A DNA stretch of 64,000 nt from JADFGZ01 sp965222345. Its GTDB lineage: Bacteria > Acidobacteriota > Terriglobia > 2-12-FULL-54-10. The translations under genes were made by a program, and so were the position numbers. The DNA lies in assembly GCA_965222345.1 (NCBI GenBank), contig CBDCTS010000007.1:2108001-2172000 (forward strand), given 5' to 3'. Shown in pieces: positions 31,712 through 41,094 of this stretch. Numbering within the stretch: position 1 is the first letter of the stretch; every line of letters starts with the position of its first letter. Below the pieces are notes generated by a model. It did not search any database. It was not told the DNA's origin and saw only the letters and a list, made by a program, of their open reading frames with translations.

Positions 31712-32149
31712 TTGAGCGCAAGCCTCCCACCCGTCCCGTTGCTTGCCGTGTTGCTCACAGTCCTGTTTAACCTGGGGTTGGCGGCGCAAACCAACAAGGA
31801 CTTTGAGGGGTGGAAAACCTTGTCGAGCCCCATGAACCAAGCTCGCACCCCAAGAAACGAAAGAGGCGAAGACGAGAACCCGCGGAAAAGCGTTCTGGGG
31901 CAAGTAGTCGATATGGAGGGAAGGGGACTGGCTCGCGCCGTCGTCCATCTCAAAAACAACAGCAATCAAGAGGTGAAGACTCACATCAGCGACGCCCAGG
32001 GGAACTTCCATTTCCGTGATCTGAACCCGAAAGCGGACTACGAGGTGCACGCCCAATTGCAAGAGTCATCCAGTTCCAAGCGCAGCGTCAGTTCTTTTGA
32101 CGGCAGCAAAGAAACATACCTTGTCCTGAGGATTGACACCTCTGAATAA
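31712..32149 (+). CDS. Small exported protein with carboxypeptidase-regulatory-like domain
   Basis: A 145-residue secreted protein. From TTG 31712, with GAGGA five bases upstream, it starts with a clear signal peptide (PPVPLLAVLLTVLFNLGLAA). The mature part has one CarboxypepD_reg-like beta-sandwich (VLGQVVDMEGRGLARAVVHL ... TDAQGNFHFRDL-type strands), the domain acidobacteria also place at the N-terminus of TonB receptors. It probably acts as a small periplasmic or surface beta-sandwich. It is 70 bp after the zinc-ribbon gene and may share its promoter. The start codon is the least certain point. Confidence 0.7.
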   Translation: MSASLPPVPLLAVLLTVLFNLGLAAQTNKDFEGWKTLSSPMNQARTPRNERGEDENPRKSVLGQVVDMEGRGLARAVVHLKNNSNQEVKTHISDAQGNFHFRDLNPKADYEVHAQLQESSSSKRSVSSFDGSKETYLVLRIDTSE

Positions 32150-32287
32150 TATTCTGTCCAGTGCTTGCGGATGTGCCGGTTGTTAAGAACCCGGCGAGCC
32201 ACGTCGCAGTCCTCTGCTTGCCCCCACGCTTTCGCTGCGGCATGCTATACTGTCGCTTTTCTAACCAATGCAACCAATCGAGCGCCT

Positions 32288-33037
32288 ATGAAATTCGGAG
32301 TGGTGGTCTTTCCCGGCAGCAACTGTGACCACGATGCTTTTTACGCGGTGGAGAGTGTTCTCGGAGAGCAGGCTACCTTCCTGTGGCATGAATCTGCCGA
32401 ACTCGGCGGCTGCGACGTTGTCATTCTTCCCGGTGGGTTCTCCTATGGCGACTACCTGCGAACGGGCGCCATCGCCCGCTTTGCTCCCATTATCGCCGCC
32501 GTAAAAGAGTTCGCCGACCGGGGCGGTCTGCTGCTGGGTATCTGCAATGGTTTCCAGATTTTGTTGGAAGCAGGCTTGTTGCCCGGCGCGATGCTCCGCA
32601 ACCGCGGCCTCCAGTTTATTTGCCGCCCGGTGCACCTCCGGGTGGAGAGCACACAAACTGCTTTCACCAATGCCTGCCGCACCGGGCAGGTATTACAAGT
32701 TCCAATCGCCCACATGGAAGGGAATTATTACGCCGATCCGGTAACACTGGAAGCCCTGCAAGGCGCCGGGCAGGTGGTGCTTCGCTACTGCCGGCCGGAC
32801 GGTGCGCTTTCCGAGGAGGCCAACCCCAACGGGTCCCTTCACAACATTGCAGGGATCATCAACCGGAACGGAAATGTTTTGGGGATGATGCCCCACCCGG
32901 AGCGGGCCAGCGAGCTTTTGCTAGGCTCAGCCGACGGACGGCTCATTTTTGAATCCTTGGTCCATGCCCTCAGCCGCAGGCCGGGAGCAAGACAGATCTC
33001 CTCCGGTCCGGCAGTGGCGGCAACGCAGCAACGTTAA
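32288..33037 (+). CDS. purQ: Phosphoribosylformylglycinamidine synthase, glutaminase subunit
   Basis: Class I glutamine amidotransferase that provides ammonia to PurL. The nucleophilic Cys sits in LLLGICNGFQILLEAG near residue 88 and the His-Glu pair in MMPHPERASE. At 249 residues it is slightly longer than B. subtilis PurQ, with a Gln/Arg-rich tail. The ATG is chosen by the standard N-terminus MKFGVVVFPGSNCDHDA. It heads the run purQ-purL-purF-purN. A purS gene normally precedes purQ in this arrangement; none is seen here. Confidence 0.95.
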   Translation: MKFGVVVFPGSNCDHDAFYAVESVLGEQATFLWHESAELGGCDVVILPGGFSYGDYLRTGAIARFAPIIAAVKEFADRGGLLLGICNGFQILLEAGLLPGAMLRNRGLQFICRPVHLRVESTQTAFTNACRTGQVLQVPIAHMEGNYYADPVTLEALQGAGQVVLRYCRPDGALSEEANPNGSLHNIAGIINRNGNVLGMMPHPERASELLLGSADGRLIFESLVHALSRRPGARQISSGPAVAATQQR

Positions 33038-33055
33038 TGCTTCAGAAAACATTCC

Positions 33056-35344
33056 TTGCCTGAAATCACCGCCCAACTCATTGAACAACATAACCTGACA
33101 CAGGAAGAGTATCAGAGGATTCTGGAGATCCTGGGCCGGGAGCCCACCCTGACCGAACTAGGAATCTTCAGCGTGATGTGGAGCGAGCATTGCAGCTACA
33201 AGAGCTCCCGTCCGCACCTGAAACGATTTCCTACCCAAGGGCCGGGCATTTTGCAAGGTCCGGGTGAGAACGCCGGGGTGGTGGAGATTGGCGATGGCTG
33301 GGTCTGTGTTTTTAAGATCGAGTCTCACAATCATCCCAGTTTCGTCGAGCCCTTCCAGGGCGCGGCCACAGGCGTCGGTGGAATCCTGCGGGACATCTTT
33401 ACCATGGGAGCCAGGCCGGTTGCCGTGATGGATTCTCTCCGTTTTGGGCCGGTGTCTGGGGTGCCCGAGTTTTCCTCCGAAGGCGCGGCGAAGGTTCGTC
33501 TGGAACAGAATCGCCGCATTCTGCGCGGGGTGGTCAGCGGCATCGCCCATTACGGGAATTGTTTCGGCGTGCCGACTGTGGGCGGGGAAGCCGTCTTTGA
33601 GCCTTGTTACCAGAACAATCCTCTGGTCAACGTCTTTGCGCTGGGGCTGGCGAGAAAAGACCAAATTTTCTACGGACGCGCCACCGGGCCGGGCAACCCT
33701 GTCCTTTATGTGGGGGCGAAAACTGGCCGAGACGGCATTCACGGAGCTTCCCTGCTGGCGTCCTCGGAGTTTTCCAGCATCGACGGCCAACAAAAGCGTC
33801 CCAACGTGCAGGTCGGAGACCCGTTTCTGGAAAAGCTGCTGCTGGAAGCTTGTTTGGAGGTCATGCAGACCGATGCCATCGTGGGAATTCAGGACATGGG
33901 TGCGGCCGGGTTGACCTGCTCCAGCTGTGAAATGGGAAGCCGGGCTGGTACCGGCCTGGAAATTGAGCTGGACAAGGTTCCCCAACGCGAGTCCGGCATG
34001 TCGCCCTACGAGATTTTGCTCAGCGAATCGCAGGAGCGCATGCTGCTGGTAGCCCGCAGAGGGCAGGAGCAGGAAGTTATTCGCGTGTTCCAAAAGTGGG
34101 GCCTGGATGCGATTGAGATCGGCGCCGTGACCGAGCAGCCAATTTTCCGGGTAAAACAGCATGGAGAGATCGTTGCTGAAATTCCCAACCGCCCGTTGAC
34201 CGATGATGCTCCCATTTACCAGCGTCCTTGGGCCGCAACCGAGCGTCGGGTCCCCCTGGAACCGCCCGTCCCGCTACCGTCCCGAACCGGCGCTGAGCTC
34301 AGAGACGATCTGCTGAAGCTGCTGGGATCGCCTGGCACCGCTTCCAAGCGATGGATCTCCGAGCAATACGACAGCATGGTCCGCACCAATACGGTGATCG
34401 GACCGGGGGCAGATGCCGCTCTGTTGCGGGTCAAGGAAACCTCACAGGGTTTGAGCATGTCGCTCGACGGCAATGGCCGCTATTGTTTCCTGGATCCGCG
34501 CCGAGGCGCTCGGTTGGCGGTTGCCGAAAGCGCACGCAATGTCAGCGTTACGGGAGCGCGGCCGCTTGCGGCTACAAATTGCTTGAACTTTGGAAATCCC
34601 GAAAAACCGGCGATCTTGTGGCAGTTTCGGGAGGTTGTAGAAGGAATAGCTGAAGCCTGCGAAGCCCTTTCGGTCCCCATCACGGGAGGCAATGTCAGCT
34701 TTTATAACGAAACGGAAGGCCAAGCCATCTATCCCACTCCGGTGCTGGGCGTGGTGGGCGTTCTGGAGAATATAGAGCGCCATGCTACCTTGTCTTTCAA
34801 GAACTCCGAGAGGGAAATCTGGCTCCTCGGCAAAGCTCAAACCGCCGCCGGCGAATTCCAAAGGGTGTTTGGCTCCTCCCAATACGCCCAGACGATCTTG
34901 GGTGCTCTGTGGGGACTGCCTCCGGCTGTGGATCTGGATTATGAGCGGCGAGTGCAAGCTTGTTGCCGGCGAATCATCGCCGAAGGGTTGGTGGAGTCGG
35001 CCCATGATATCAGCGAGGGCGGTCTGGCAGTGGCGATGGCGGAGTGTTGCCTGGCGGGAAACATCGGGGCCACTGTAAACCTCCCATCGAGCGGCGATCC
35101 TTTAGGTCTGCTTTTCGCGGAGGACCCTTCCCGCATTGTGGTTTCCGTACCCGTAAATTCTCTTGCGGAGGTCAGCCGGATTGCCTCAGAATATGGTGTC
35201 ACTGCAGAAGCGATCGGGACGACCGGCGGGTCAACGCTGAAAGTGTTCAGGCAGGGAAAAGTTTTCTGGGAAGCTTCCCTTTCTCTCCTGCGTCATCCTT
35301 TCGAGACGGCGCTCGAACAAGCCTTGGAAAAGATAACTGTTTAG
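33056..35344 (+). CDS. purL: Phosphoribosylformylglycinamidine synthase, small-type large subunit
   Basis: ATP-dependent FGAM synthase of the 760-residue type that works as a complex with PurQ and PurS. The family motifs LGIFSVMWSEHCSYKSSR near residue 45 and FKIESHNHPSFVEPFQGAAT are intact, and the repeated PurM-like halves are seen (GMSPYEILLSESQERML; CEALSVPITGGNVSFYNET). The start is TTG at 33056, because no in-frame ATG lies upstream; it falls 19 bp after purQ. As this form needs PurS, a separate purS elsewhere is expected. Confidence 0.95.
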   Translation: MPEITAQLIEQHNLTQEEYQRILEILGREPTLTELGIFSVMWSEHCSYKSSRPHLKRFPTQGPGILQGPGENAGVVEIGDGWVCVFKIESHNHPSFVEPFQGAATGVGGILRDIFTMGARPVAVMDSLRFGPVSGVPEFSSEGAAKVRLEQNRRILRGVVSGIAHYGNCFGVPTVGGEAVFEPCYQNNPLVNVFALGLARKDQIFYGRATGPGNPVLYVGAKTGRDGIHGASLLASSEFSSIDGQQKRPNVQVGDPFLEKLLLEACLEVMQTDAIVGIQDMGAAGLTCSSCEMGSRAGTGLEIELDKVPQRESGMSPYEILLSESQERMLLVARRGQEQEVIRVFQKWGLDAIEIGAVTEQPIFRVKQHGEIVAEIPNRPLTDDAPIYQRPWAATERRVPLEPPVPLPSRTGAELRDDLLKLLGSPGTASKRWISEQYDSMVRTNTVIGPGADAALLRVKETSQGLSMSLDGNGRYCFLDPRRGARLAVAESARNVSVTGARPLAATNCLNFGNPEKPAILWQFREVVEGIAEACEALSVPITGGNVSFYNETEGQAIYPTPVLGVVGVLENIERHATLSFKNSEREIWLLGKAQTAAGEFQRVFGSSQYAQTILGALWGLPPAVDLDYERRVQACCRRIIAEGLVESAHDISEGGLAVAMAECCLAGNIGATVNLPSSGDPLGLLFAEDPSRIVVSVPVNSLAEVSRIASEYGVTAEAIGTTGGSTLKVFRQGKVFWEASLSLLRHPFETALEQALEKITV

Positions 35345-35410
35345 CTTGCTGCTCCGTATGGGAGAATGCCAGTGAAAGCGAGAAGTTCCGATTCAGGGAA
35401 GGATTGAGGC

Positions 35411-36844
35411 ATGGACGATAAATTTCACGACGAATGTGGAGTCTTCGCCATTTACGGCCATCCGGAAGCGGCCAACCTTGCCTATCTGGGTCTGTATGCC
35501 CAGCAGCACCGGGGACAGGAGAGCGCAGGAATCGTTTCCAGCAACGGTAGAAAAATCTATCCCCATAAAGGCATGGGACAGGTCAGCGAGGTCTTTACGG
35601 AAAGCGTCCTGAAGGGGCTTCGCGGATGGCTGGCGATCGGCCATACTCGCTACTCCACTGCCGGTGATACGGTGCTGCTGAACGCCCAGCCGCTCACGGT
35701 GGGCTGCAACAAAGGTTTAATCTCGGTCGCCCACAACGGAAACCTCACCAACGCCCGGCAACTGCGGAAGCATTTGGAAGAAACCGGCTCCATTTTTCAA
35801 ACCACCAGCGATACCGAAGTCATCGTCCATCTTCTGGCCCGGTCCGCAAAAAAGGATTTCCAGGAAGCTTTGACGGAAGCCCTGTTGCAGGTTGAGGGAG
35901 CCTACTCTCTGGTGATGCAGCGCGACGACCAGCTCTATGTAGTGCGCGACCCGCGTGGTTTTCGTCCCCTGTCGATCGGCCGCCTGCCGCGTCCGGAAAA
36001 CTTCTCTTCCGGCTCCCACTCCGGCAAAGATTCAGCTTATGTTTTCGCCTCCGAGACATGCGCTTTTGATCTGATCGGCGCCCGTTACTGGAGAGAGGTG
36101 AATCCCGGTGAAATTGTGCGGGTGGACTCCGAGGGCATACACGCGGCCCGTTTTGCAGCCGAGACCCCGCACGCGTTCTGCATTTTCGAGCATGTTTACT
36201 TTTCCCGGCCCGACAGCCATATCTTTGGACGTTCCGTCCACCGTTCGCGGGAAGACCTGGGAAGACGGATAGCGCGGGAAGCTCCTGCTGATGCGGACCT
36301 CGTCGTTCCGGTTCCGGATTCCGGCGTGGCCGCCGCCATCGGTTATTCAGCCGAATCCGGGCTTCCTTTCAAGTTTGCCCTCATCCGCAACCACTACGTG
36401 GGCCGGACGTTCATTGAGCCGGAGCAACATATACGCGACTTCGGAGTCAAGTTGAAACTAAACCCGATTCGCAGCCTTTTGGAAGGACAGCGGGTGGTCT
36501 TGGTAGACGACTCCATCGTGCGGGGCACCACCAGCCGCAAGATTGTCCGCATTATCCGGGAAGTGGGGGCTCGCGAGGTTCACGTCCGCATCGGTTGCCC
36601 TCCAACAGTCGCGCCCTGTTTTTACGGGATTGACACCCCTACCCAGAAGGAACTCATCGGCTGGAAGCATTCCGTCGAAGGTATCCGGCAGTATATCGGT
36701 GCCGACAGCTTGGCTTACCTCTCTCTGGAGGGGCTGCGCCAGGCGGTCGGCGACCCCGAGGGCGAGTTTTGTACGGCCTGCTATACGGGCCATTACCCCA
36801 CGAAGCTGTCGAGGATCCCAGCGGCAATCAGCAGCCGCCGGTGA
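35411..36844 (+). CDS. purF: Amidophosphoribosyltransferase
   Basis: First enzyme of purine synthesis, replacing the pyrophosphate of PRPP with an amino group from glutamine. The 477-residue chain starts with a propeptide of eight residues before Cys9 (HDE-CGVFAIYG), the N-terminal nucleophile exposed by self-cleavage. The PRPP loop VVLVDDSIVRGTTS is exact. Cysteines for a structural 4Fe-4S cluster are present (CIFEHVYF, APCFYGID, FCTACYTG), so this is the Bacillus-type enzyme with oxygen-sensitive regulation. The gap to purL is 66 bp. Confidence 0.96.
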   Translation: MDDKFHDECGVFAIYGHPEAANLAYLGLYAQQHRGQESAGIVSSNGRKIYPHKGMGQVSEVFTESVLKGLRGWLAIGHTRYSTAGDTVLLNAQPLTVGCNKGLISVAHNGNLTNARQLRKHLEETGSIFQTTSDTEVIVHLLARSAKKDFQEALTEALLQVEGAYSLVMQRDDQLYVVRDPRGFRPLSIGRLPRPENFSSGSHSGKDSAYVFASETCAFDLIGARYWREVNPGEIVRVDSEGIHAARFAAETPHAFCIFEHVYFSRPDSHIFGRSVHRSREDLGRRIAREAPADADLVVPVPDSGVAAAIGYSAESGLPFKFALIRNHYVGRTFIEPEQHIRDFGVKLKLNPIRSLLEGQRVVLVDDSIVRGTTSRKIVRIIREVGAREVHVRIGCPPTVAPCFYGIDTPTQKELIGWKHSVEGIRQYIGADSLAYLSLEGLRQAVGDPEGEFCTACYTGHYPTKLSRIPAAISSRR

Positions 36845-36869
36845 GGCTTCCCGGTGCAAACGTAAAACT

Positions 36870-37523
36870 ATGGAATCTTCTCCGCAACCTGCCCATCGGC
36901 TGGGAATTTTGTTGTCCGGACGCGGCTCCAATTTTATTGCGATTGCCGATAACGTCGCAGCCGGCAAGATCCCCGCTGAAATTGCCGTGGTCATCAGCAA
37001 TCGTCCCAACGCGCCCGGCCTGCAAGAAGCGCAGCGGCGCGGATTGGACGCCCGTTTAATTCCTTCGCGCGGGTTGGAGCGGGAACAGTACGACCGCATG
37101 GTGGTCGAGGTGCTGCGGGAGAAGCGGGTGAACCTGGTTTGTCTGGCTGGCTTCATGCGCTTGCTCAGTCCCTACTTTGTCTCGCAGTTTCCCTACCGCA
37201 TACTCAACATACACCCCTCCCTGCTGCCTGCCTTTCCGGGTTTGGAGGCGCAGCGCCAAGCCTGGGAGCACGGCGTGCAGGTCACGGGTTGCACGGTCCA
37301 TTTTGTCGATGAGAATTTGGACGCCGGTCCCGTGATCCTCCAGACGGCTGTGCCTGTGCTTGACGGCGATACCGTGGAAAGCCTTTCGGCGCGCATCCTG
37401 GATGAGGAGCACCGCATCTATTCGGAAGCCATCTGCCTGATTCTCTCCGGCTGCCTGCGCGTCGATGGCCGCCGCGTGATCCGCACGGGGGAATCTGCCG
37501 CGATGGCACAATCCGGTGAGTGA
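36870..37523 (+). CDS. purN: Phosphoribosylglycinamide formyltransferase
   Basis: Transfers a formyl group from 10-formyl-tetrahydrofolate to GAR. The 217 residues cover the whole domain: LGILLSGRGSNFIAI at the start, NIHPSLLPAFPG with the catalytic Asn-His, and VTGCTVHFVDENLDAGPVI with the catalytic Asp. ATG 36870 is 25 bp after purF. It closes the visible pur operon. The C-terminal 15 residues are extra to the family and probably disordered. Confidence 0.95.
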   Translation: MESSPQPAHRLGILLSGRGSNFIAIADNVAAGKIPAEIAVVISNRPNAPGLQEAQRRGLDARLIPSRGLEREQYDRMVVEVLREKRVNLVCLAGFMRLLSPYFVSQFPYRILNIHPSLLPAFPGLEAQRQAWEHGVQVTGCTVHFVDENLDAGPVILQTAVPVLDGDTVESLSARILDEEHRIYSEAICLILSGCLRVDGRRVIRTGESAAMAQSGE

Positions 37524-37597
37524 CTCGCCAAGGGTTGACACACGCCGCATAACATCTTTCTCAAGCCCGGCAAATTGGGGTGTTTCCTGCGTCCACT

Positions 37598-37626
37598 CAG
37601 GTAGGGCAGGCATTCTTGCCTGTCCC
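37598..37626. repeat. Short palindromic repeat unit (GGGCAGGCATTCTTGCCTGTCCC)
   Basis: CAGGTAGGGCAGGCA followed by its near complement TGCCTGTCCC forms a hairpin. The same unit recurs at 37931-37959 and, with changes, at 55711-55740. Confidence 0.7.
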
Positions 37627-37742
37627 CATAGAGTACAGGCCGGTAAGGCCGGTGCTCTTGTTTTACTCCGCATGACAGCGTTTCGGGTTGCTTGCCATTC
37701 CTGATTTACACCTGCCGGCAAACCGCTCTAAAGCCGTTGAAT

Positions 37743-37765
37743 AACCCCCTATTAGGGGTTTCTTG
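37743..37765 (+). terminator. Possible terminator downstream of pur operon
   Basis: AACCCC / GGGGTT stem with 6-nt loop followed by TTCTT. It lies about 220 nt after purN, which is far, so the link to the operon is tentative. Confidence 0.35.
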
Positions 37766-37892
37766 TAAGGATTTCGTTTCTCTTTTTGGTGGCTTTTTAC
37801 ACCTCTTAGCAAGAACTACTGTTGATTCTAAAAGACTTGTTGGCTTTGTTTCGTAATTTATACCTGTTTTACCTTGCTCGCCTCCCTCTGTA

Positions 37893-38280
37893 GCATTTCT
37901 CCTAAAGTCGCATAGGTAGCGACAGGCATTCAGGTAGGGCAGGCATTCCTGCCTGTCCCTCAGCGTGCAGGCCTCCTGGCCTGCACTTGTCTCTTGCTTT
38001 CCAATCGCACGCAACCTACCTACCCCCCCTTGATGAATGGCTTTGCTTTGCATAACAAAGCCAATGCCCCGATCTTCGGCATATCCCATATCTCCTTATT
38101 ATGCAATTGGTTAGCTGGATACCAGAAGTTTTGAAATGGGTTCGTTTTGCAAAAAAACTTTTTCCTCCCGCTCCTCTCCCCCCGTAAGCTAAACAATGCC
38201 AGCTGCACAAACGCCCTCCGGCCCGATTGTCCCTCGCGCAAATTCCGGGGACAACAACATTATTCCGAGAATTCCGAAGG
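37893..38280. repeat. Long dispersed repeat, copy A
   Basis: A stretch that matches 55677-56045 in the same order: GCATTTCTC-TAAAG, the CAGGCATTCCTGCC palindrome, AAATGGGTTCGTTTTGCAAA followed by an A-run and TTTTTCCTCC, then CACAAACGCCCTCCGGCCCG and GAGAATTCCGAA. Between the conserved blocks the copies differ, so they are old. Function is unknown; it may be a degenerate non-autonomous element. Confidence 0.65.
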
Positions 38281-38672
38281 AACCGAACCGCGGTGCTGAA
38301 TCAGGTAGCAACAGGCCCGGCGAGATGATCTGCATCGGCATCAAAAAACTGGGGCGCTTCAATAAGGTAAGCCACCGCATCACCGGTGACCGCACCGGCC
38401 AATCCAACAGCCGAGGCGTCGGCTGGGCGTTTGTCCGCAACAGCAGTTGATGGTGGGTCCGCGTTGAAGTGAACGTAGTGTGGCTCTCGCCTCAAACTCT
38501 TGACCGGACAGGCCTTCACCAACTACTTGGTTCCGTGTCGTAGATCATGCCGTCCACCAAGCACGCCTCGGCCACGCGTAGGTTGGATTAGCAAAACTGC
38601 AGGCGTTTGATCGGAGCGCAAGAATTTGAAACCGGGAAAGGGGGTTCCCCGATTAACTTTTGTATCATGGGG

Positions 38673-39500
38673 CTAAAGTGAGTTCAATAAGTCGCGGGCG
38701 GTCTGGGCAGACAGGGACTCGGGGAATTCTTCCACAACGGATGTCAGCGTTCGCTTGGCCTTCTTCTCATCCTCGCGCAGCAGGTAAGCGCGGCCCAGTG
38801 CCAGCAGTATTTCGGGTTTGCGGTCGCTGGCGGGGAACTCCTTCAGGCAACGCTCCAAGGAGGACGCCGAGGCTTTGCCGTCCTGCAGGACGAGCGAATT
38901 GAGGCCCATGGTGTACAGGATCACTTCACGCTCGGGTGTCTTCTTCTTCCCCTGATCCTGCCGGAGCGCTCTTTGGAAGAAACCATTGCTGGTATCGTAG
39001 AATCCTGTTTCGCGAAGCTTCCGGGCCATGCCTACAAGGGCTGGGAAGTGGTTTTTGTCCTCTTGAAGGATTCGGTCGATACGGTTGATTTCAGCAATAT
39101 CGTCTGGGAATGCGTTAACGATGGTCGTCATGCCGGTGGCATCGAGCATCCCCTGATGAGCCAGCAGCACGGTTCCATAGGAGTTCGTGAAGACCAGATA
39201 GGGCAGCGCCAGAACATCGAACCTGCGCACCATCTCCGGCTGCAGATCGAAGTGAATGCGCACGCCGATCATTTTCTCCTGAAAGGCGGTGATCAATTCC
39301 GGGTCGGTGTAGACCTCGGCATCCATGATCCTGCACGGGGCGCACCAGTCGGCCCAGAAGTCGATCATCATGGGCCGGTCGTTCTGCCGCGCTTCCTCCA
39401 CCGCCTCATCCAGGTTTTTGTACCAATGGATTTCATTTTCCTGCGCCTGCAGGGAGTGACCCGCAAACGCCAGCAGAAAGACTATAAGAAAACTCAACAT
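38673..39500 (-). CDS. Exported thioredoxin-fold protein with TPR-like C-terminus
   Basis: A 275-residue protein with a signal peptide (FLIVFLLAFAGHSLQA), so periplasmic. Residues about 25-135 form a thioredoxin fold with the redox motif WADWCAPCRIMDAE and the cis-Pro segment VLALPYLVF, as in DsbD C-terminal or thiol:disulfide interchange domains. Residues about 150-275 look like tetratricopeptide-type helical repeats (NHFPALVGMARKLRETG; KPEILLALGRAYLLREDEKK). It probably reduces or oxidises disulfides in exported proteins, with the repeats binding a partner. The ATG at 39500 has only a weak upstream site. Confidence 0.85.
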   Translation of the reverse strand: MLSFLIVFLLAFAGHSLQAQENEIHWYKNLDEAVEEARQNDRPMMIDFWADWCAPCRIMDAEVYTDPELITAFQEKMIGVRIHFDLQPEMVRRFDVLALPYLVFTNSYGTVLLAHQGMLDATGMTTIVNAFPDDIAEINRIDRILQEDKNHFPALVGMARKLRETGFYDTSNGFFQRALRQDQGKKKTPEREVILYTMGLNSLVLQDGKASASSLERCLKEFPASDRKPEILLALGRAYLLREDEKKAKRTLTSVVEEFPESLSAQTARDLLNSL

Positions 39501-39524
39501 GGAAGCACTTTCTTATTCGCTATC

Positions 39525-39686
39525 GGAATTTCCTGGTTTAAGGTCTTGACAAGCATAATACCAGTTCGGCCTCTTTAGGCTCCAAAGGTTTCTTCTAAGC
39601 AATCCTATCCTTAATGAACCTCTATTTGCTCATGCTCATCAAGCGGTAGTGGGATCGGTTGTCAAGACCTTAAACCAGGAAATTCC
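39525..39686. repeat. Perfect 28-bp inverted repeats flanking about 106 bp (MITE-like)
   Basis: The arm at 39525-39552 (starting GGAATTTCCTGGTTTAAGG) is exactly complementary to 39659-39686 (starting TTGTCAAGACCTTAAACC). The 106-bp core has no ORF. A related single arm is found at 40879-40903. Size and structure resemble a miniature inverted-repeat element; no matching transposase is in the window. Confidence 0.75.
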
Positions 39687-39742
39687 GTTCCGATTCTTAC
39701 TGCCCAAATCCGCCTGATCACCGAACTCCTGAAAGATGCGGG

Positions 39743-40711
39743 CTAGGCGTTCATCACGGTGAATTTAATAGTTGCGGAACGATCAGTGGAGTCAGCATCG
39801 CCGATGACCGCCTTCTCCCACCAAGTTCCGACAAGGTCGGAAGAAAACGTTCCAGTGCGCGACCACATGCCTTGATCATCAGTGACACCATAAGGCCCGT
39901 TCACCCCCATCCCCCAAGGGGTCGCCACTCCGTCAACCTCTTGCCAGATCTTTATGAAAACGGGGGCATTGGGCGTGGCGCCCGTGATTTCCAGAAGCCA
40001 CCCATCGCCCACGCGCGCAGCCGTGCCGCGAGCCGGGTCAGTGGTGTTGGTTAACGTCAGCACGGGTATCTGGGCATCCACACCTTTCTGGATGACGATG
40101 TTGCCGCTCGTCAAGGTGCCCGCAAACTCGAATTCCGGCCCAAACAGCAAGTGATGCCCTCCTCCCGGGCTAAAGTATCCCGTCATGGAAAAGGAGTTCT
40201 TGCTGATCCCCACCTCAGCCGGGGTCCCAAAAGGGTCATCATCCGCCACGCAGCCATAAGGAATCTCTTCTTCGATGATTGGCGGAAAGCCGGGGACCCG
40301 GGTTTCCGAACGCATTACGCCTTCGTAGATTGCCCGGGGTTGACCATCCGGGCCATCCACAATGTCCAGCCGATCGATCCGCGTGCTTTGCATGTCCATA
40401 AAGAACGAGTGCGCATCCAAGGGGACATTGCCAAGTTCGAAGGTAGGGAATATAAACGGTTCGAAGTTCGTGGTCACCTTGCAGTAAACCATCGTCTCGT
40501 CAAAGCCAAGATCCGTCGTCAGGGGCACTCGTCTGTCCGGATTCTCCGGATCGTCACGATGCGGGAACGGCCCCAAATCATACGAGCCGGACCCACTGAT
40601 TCTCCTGCCGCCTGACGCCGCGCTAGCCGAACCAGGGAGCGCAAGGACACCCGCGGTTGTTACTAACCCCGCACCCGTACGCTTCAGGAACCTTCTTCTG
40701 GAAACACTCAT
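39743..40711 (-). CDS. Tat-exported protein of unknown function
   Basis: A 322-residue protein starting MSVSRRRFLKRTGAG, a textbook twin-arginine signal, cleaved near SASAASGG. The mature chain is rich in Asp, Gly, Pro and beta-branched residues and has two stretches (YDLGPFPHRDDPENPDRR and GGGHHLLFGPEFEFAG) that suggest metal or cofactor binding, but no family was recognised. ATG 40711 follows GGAGGAGTG and is clearly better than upstream starts. The gene lies between the MITE-like repeat and a further related arm, and next to the damaged TonB receptor, so it might be part of the same acquired block. Confidence 0.75.
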   Translation of the reverse strand: MSVSRRRFLKRTGAGLVTTAGVLALPGSASAASGGRRISGSGSYDLGPFPHRDDPENPDRRVPLTTDLGFDETMVYCKVTTNFEPFIFPTFELGNVPLDAHSFFMDMQSTRIDRLDIVDGPDGQPRAIYEGVMRSETRVPGFPPIIEEEIPYGCVADDDPFGTPAEVGISKNSFSMTGYFSPGGGHHLLFGPEFEFAGTLTSGNIVIQKGVDAQIPVLTLTNTTDPARGTAARVGDGWLLEITGATPNAPVFIKIWQEVDGVATPWGMGVNGPYGVTDDQGMWSRTGTFSSDLVGTWWEKAVIGDADSTDRSATIKFTVMNA

Positions 40712-41094
40712 AAAATCACTCCTCCATTGTCTTGAGATCAACAATTACGAAAACATTTGAATCCAATCGATGGTTTTTTCATCCAATAATTGAAGAACTG
40801 ATATTTTGGAAAAGGCTTTGGGTGAAAGAATCGCTTCATGACATATGCCGAGCTATGAGGGACTGTGAGGACGCCACAACAAGACCTTAAAATAGGAAAT
40901 TCCGTTCGCTATAAAGGTTTCCTGTTATCCCCCGGCTGTGGGGCGAATGCCGAAAGATGCCAACAGCGGCGTACATCAGGGTTATATTTTCCATCCTCCA
41001 GAAACACCTTCGTGGTGGCCCGAGAAGGAGCAGTCTCCCGAAAGTCGTACGCCACTGATGGCCGAATGTCGCCCGAGTTCCCGAGGCGGATGAG
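40712..41094. other. Intergenic region with third copy of the repeat arm
   Basis: About 380 bp without a gene. CAAGACCTTAAAATAGG and the following AAATTCCG at 40879-40903 resemble the arms of the 39525-39686 element. Confidence 0.5.

Larger units (their letters stand above)
37524..38672. other. Long non-coding, repeat-rich region
   Basis: No credible gene in 1.15 kb. The reading frames here are short, AT-richer and share no family features. It holds two CAGGTAGGGCAGGCATTC palindromic units (37598 and 37931), a possible terminator at 37743-37765 and the first copy of a long dispersed repeat (37893-38280). Confidence 0.6.

Noticed and set aside
32218..32251. Promoter for purQ (TTGCCC and TATACT)
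   Set aside because: The spacing between the two hexamers is 22 bp, too long for a normal sigma-70 promoter.
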